In this document: piece by piece, positions 20,114-21,707 of the stretch
How the letters are laid out: the number at the start of each line of letters is the position of its first letter
Numbering within the stretch: the stretch's first letter is position 1
From: Schoenoplectus triqueter
Lineage: Eukaryota > Streptophyta > Magnoliopsida > Poales > Cyperaceae
Reading direction: 5' to 3'
Assembly: GCA_964058805.1 (NCBI GenBank)
Contig: CAXKVV010000532.1
Coordinates: forward strand, 1-21,707
DNA length: 21,707 bases
The notes under the pieces: generated by a model
The model's database searches: none
Told to the model about the DNA's origin: nothing
The model's input: only the letters and a program-made list of their open reading frames with translations
Program-made: the position numbers and the translations under genes

Positions 20114-21250
20114 TGATTATTGTTTGATTATATTATATTATATTATTATATTATGATTATGATTAAGATTTAGTATTATTATATTTATGATTATAATTTA
20201 TTATTATATTAATATTATGATTATTATTATTTATTATAATTATAATTATATTATTATCATTATTGTTATTATATTATCATTACCATTAGTATTATTATAT
20301 TATTTATTATTATTATAAATATAATTTTAATATTATATTATTATATTATGAATATAAATATAATTATTTTATTATTATATTATTATGATCAAGATTATTT
20401 ATTATTATATTATTATATTATGATGATTATGATTATGATTATTATTACTTATTATTATTTTATTATGTTGTATTATATTATTATATGTTGATTATAGTGA
20501 TGATTAATTTATTATTATATTATTATAATTATAATTATTTTTAATTATTTTTATGATTATGATTATATTTTTATTATTATATTATTATGATTATGACTAT
20601 AATTATTATTATCATGATTATGATTATGATTATTATATTATGATTATATTATGATTATATTATTAAAATTATGATTACTTATTATTATTATTATTATATT
20701 ATTATAATTATGATAGTAATTATAATTTTTTATTATTATATTACTATATTATGATTATGTTTATATTTTTATTATATTATTATTATAATATTATTATTTA
20801 TTATGATTATTTTATTATGTTGTATTATATTATTATATGTTGATTATATTTATGATTAATTTATGATTATATTATTATAATTATAATTATTTATAATTAT
20901 TTTTATGATTATGATTATATTTTTATTATTATAGTATTATGATTATGATTATGGTTATATTATTATGATTATGACTATAATTATTATTATCATGATTATG
21001 ATTATGATTATTATATTATAATTATATTATTAAAATTATGATTACTTATTATTATTATTATTATATTATTATAATTATGATTGTAATTATAATTTTTTAT
21101 TATTATATTACTATATTATGATTATGTTTATATTTTTATTATATTACTATTATAATATTATTATTTATCATGATTATTTTTTATTACTTTATTATGATTA
21201 TTATTTTACTATTATTATTATTATCATCATCATTATTAGTATCATAATTA
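20114..21250. repeat. ATT/ATTATG-rich satellite-like core
   Basis: The sequence is almost wholly A and T with scattered G in ATTATG and GATTATG words. It has no coding value; the 96-codon frame crossing its right end is low-complexity Ile/Tyr. Confidence 0.95.
20461..21164. repeat. 352-bp tandem duplication inside the ATT core
   Basis: Copy 1 (20461-20812) and copy 2 (20813-21164) both begin TATTATGTTGTATTATATTA and stay aligned with few differences through landmarks such as TATTATATGTTGATTA, TTATTATCATGATTATG and TTAAAATTATGATTACT. The high identity points to a recent duplication. Confidence 0.85.
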
Positions 21251-21407
21251 TTCATATTTTAACTAGTCTGAGTAACAACTGCCAAACGATATTTTCGCTC
21301 TTCCGAATAGTCAAAAATACCACTATTCTAAAAAAATACTATTCTATCAATTTTCCAAAATTACCACTCTTCCAAAGTTATTCCTTGATTTGTCAAACGG
21401 AACCTTA

Positions 21408-21707
21408 GGGAACCCGGTTATTTGGGAAAATGAGGAGGCAATACATGAGACGATATATTTTTTCATAAAAAAAAAGTGTATTAATTTAATTTAAAACAAT
21501 ATAAATTTAATCGGTCATATATTATAAAGTGATTAAATTAAATTGCAACAGTCAAATTGTTTGAATTGACTTTTAGTGGTCAAAGCTAAATTTGAAGGCT
21601 TACAAAATAGACGACGTCACATATGCAATTAAATTTGTTTTAATATCTTTTGGATGGGATGTCTATAGTTATAGTTTACAACTTTACATGATTTATCTTA
21701 AACTGTC
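21408..21707. other. Right edge, non-coding
   Basis: Plain AT-rich DNA with no gene signal up to the end of the window. Confidence 0.5.

Larger units (their letters stand above)
19948..21404. mobile_element. PIF/Harbinger-like non-autonomous element with satellite-filled core
   Basis: The element is flanked by TTA on both sides (19945-19947, 21405-21407), the 3-bp target typical of PIF/Harbinger. The left tip is GGGAGTGTTTGGCAC and the complement of the right tip is GGTTCCGTTTGACA, a pair of related inverted ends with GTTTGRCA in common. Both subterminal regions contain ATAGAATAG-type words and (T/G)TTTGGCA or its complement. No transposase frame is present. About 1.1 kb of the interior (20114-21250) is ATT/ATTATG repeat, so the original MITE was probably about 0.3-0.4 kb before expansion. 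The ends are imperfect and the TTA match is only three bases. Confidence 0.65.

Noticed and set aside
21118..21408. 96-codon ORF at the end of the ATT-rich core
   Set aside because: Low-complexity Ile/Tyr translation of a repeat.
1..21707. CRISPR array, operon or defence-island type system
   Set aside because: Introns and plant-only gene families show this is plant nuclear DNA; none of the repeats has CRISPR-like regular unique spacers.

Overview
This window reads as nuclear DNA of a flowering plant, most likely a eudicot. It is very AT-rich. Its genes are split by short GT-AG introns, and it carries plant-only families (CASP-like membrane proteins, DC1 zinc-finger proteins, plant mobile domain proteins) separated by MITEs, microsatellites and decayed transposon remnants. 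I cannot name the species.

Layout. 1-2500 is mostly non-coding, with a possible MuDR transposase scrap (241-558, minus) and a 40-bp tandem repeat (711-816). 2813-3735 (plus) is an intact three-exon CASP-like gene of the 5C type, 157 aa. 5511-6754 (plus) is a second, strongly diverged CASP-like gene, 155 aa, with the same intron positions and phases and an exon 2 of the same length (133 nt); the two are tandem duplicates. 7115-7612 (minus) holds a broken PPR-like coding remnant behind a GC-rich stretch. 8430-9763 (minus) is an intact two-exon DC1-domain gene, 266 aa.

From about 10889 to 14534 lies a likely DNA transposon with degenerate terminal inverted repeats. It contains a plant mobile domain gene (MAIN-like / PP7-long-form-like) on the minus strand, which I reconstruct over seven exons. 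The gene is dead: seven in-frame stops, one frameshift and two probable splice-site losses. Every substitution can be explained as C-to-T or G-to-A, the pattern expected from deamination of methylated cytosine in a silenced transposon.

The right third is a MITE field. Two related fold-back elements share GCTATGGTG-type ends: 15625-15982 sits in a (TA)n tract, and 18179-18563 has a 10-bp target duplication. A PIF/Harbinger-like element (19948-21404) has TTA target duplications and a core replaced by about 1.1 kb of ATT-rich repeat, including a 352-bp tandem duplication.

The three live genes have no evident shared pathway. I see no new multi-gene system. The best leads are the methylation-decay record in the mobile-domain element, the upstream-ORF leader of the first CASP-like gene, and the MITE structures. 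All splice sites were called by eye from GT/AG positions, phase and family resemblance.
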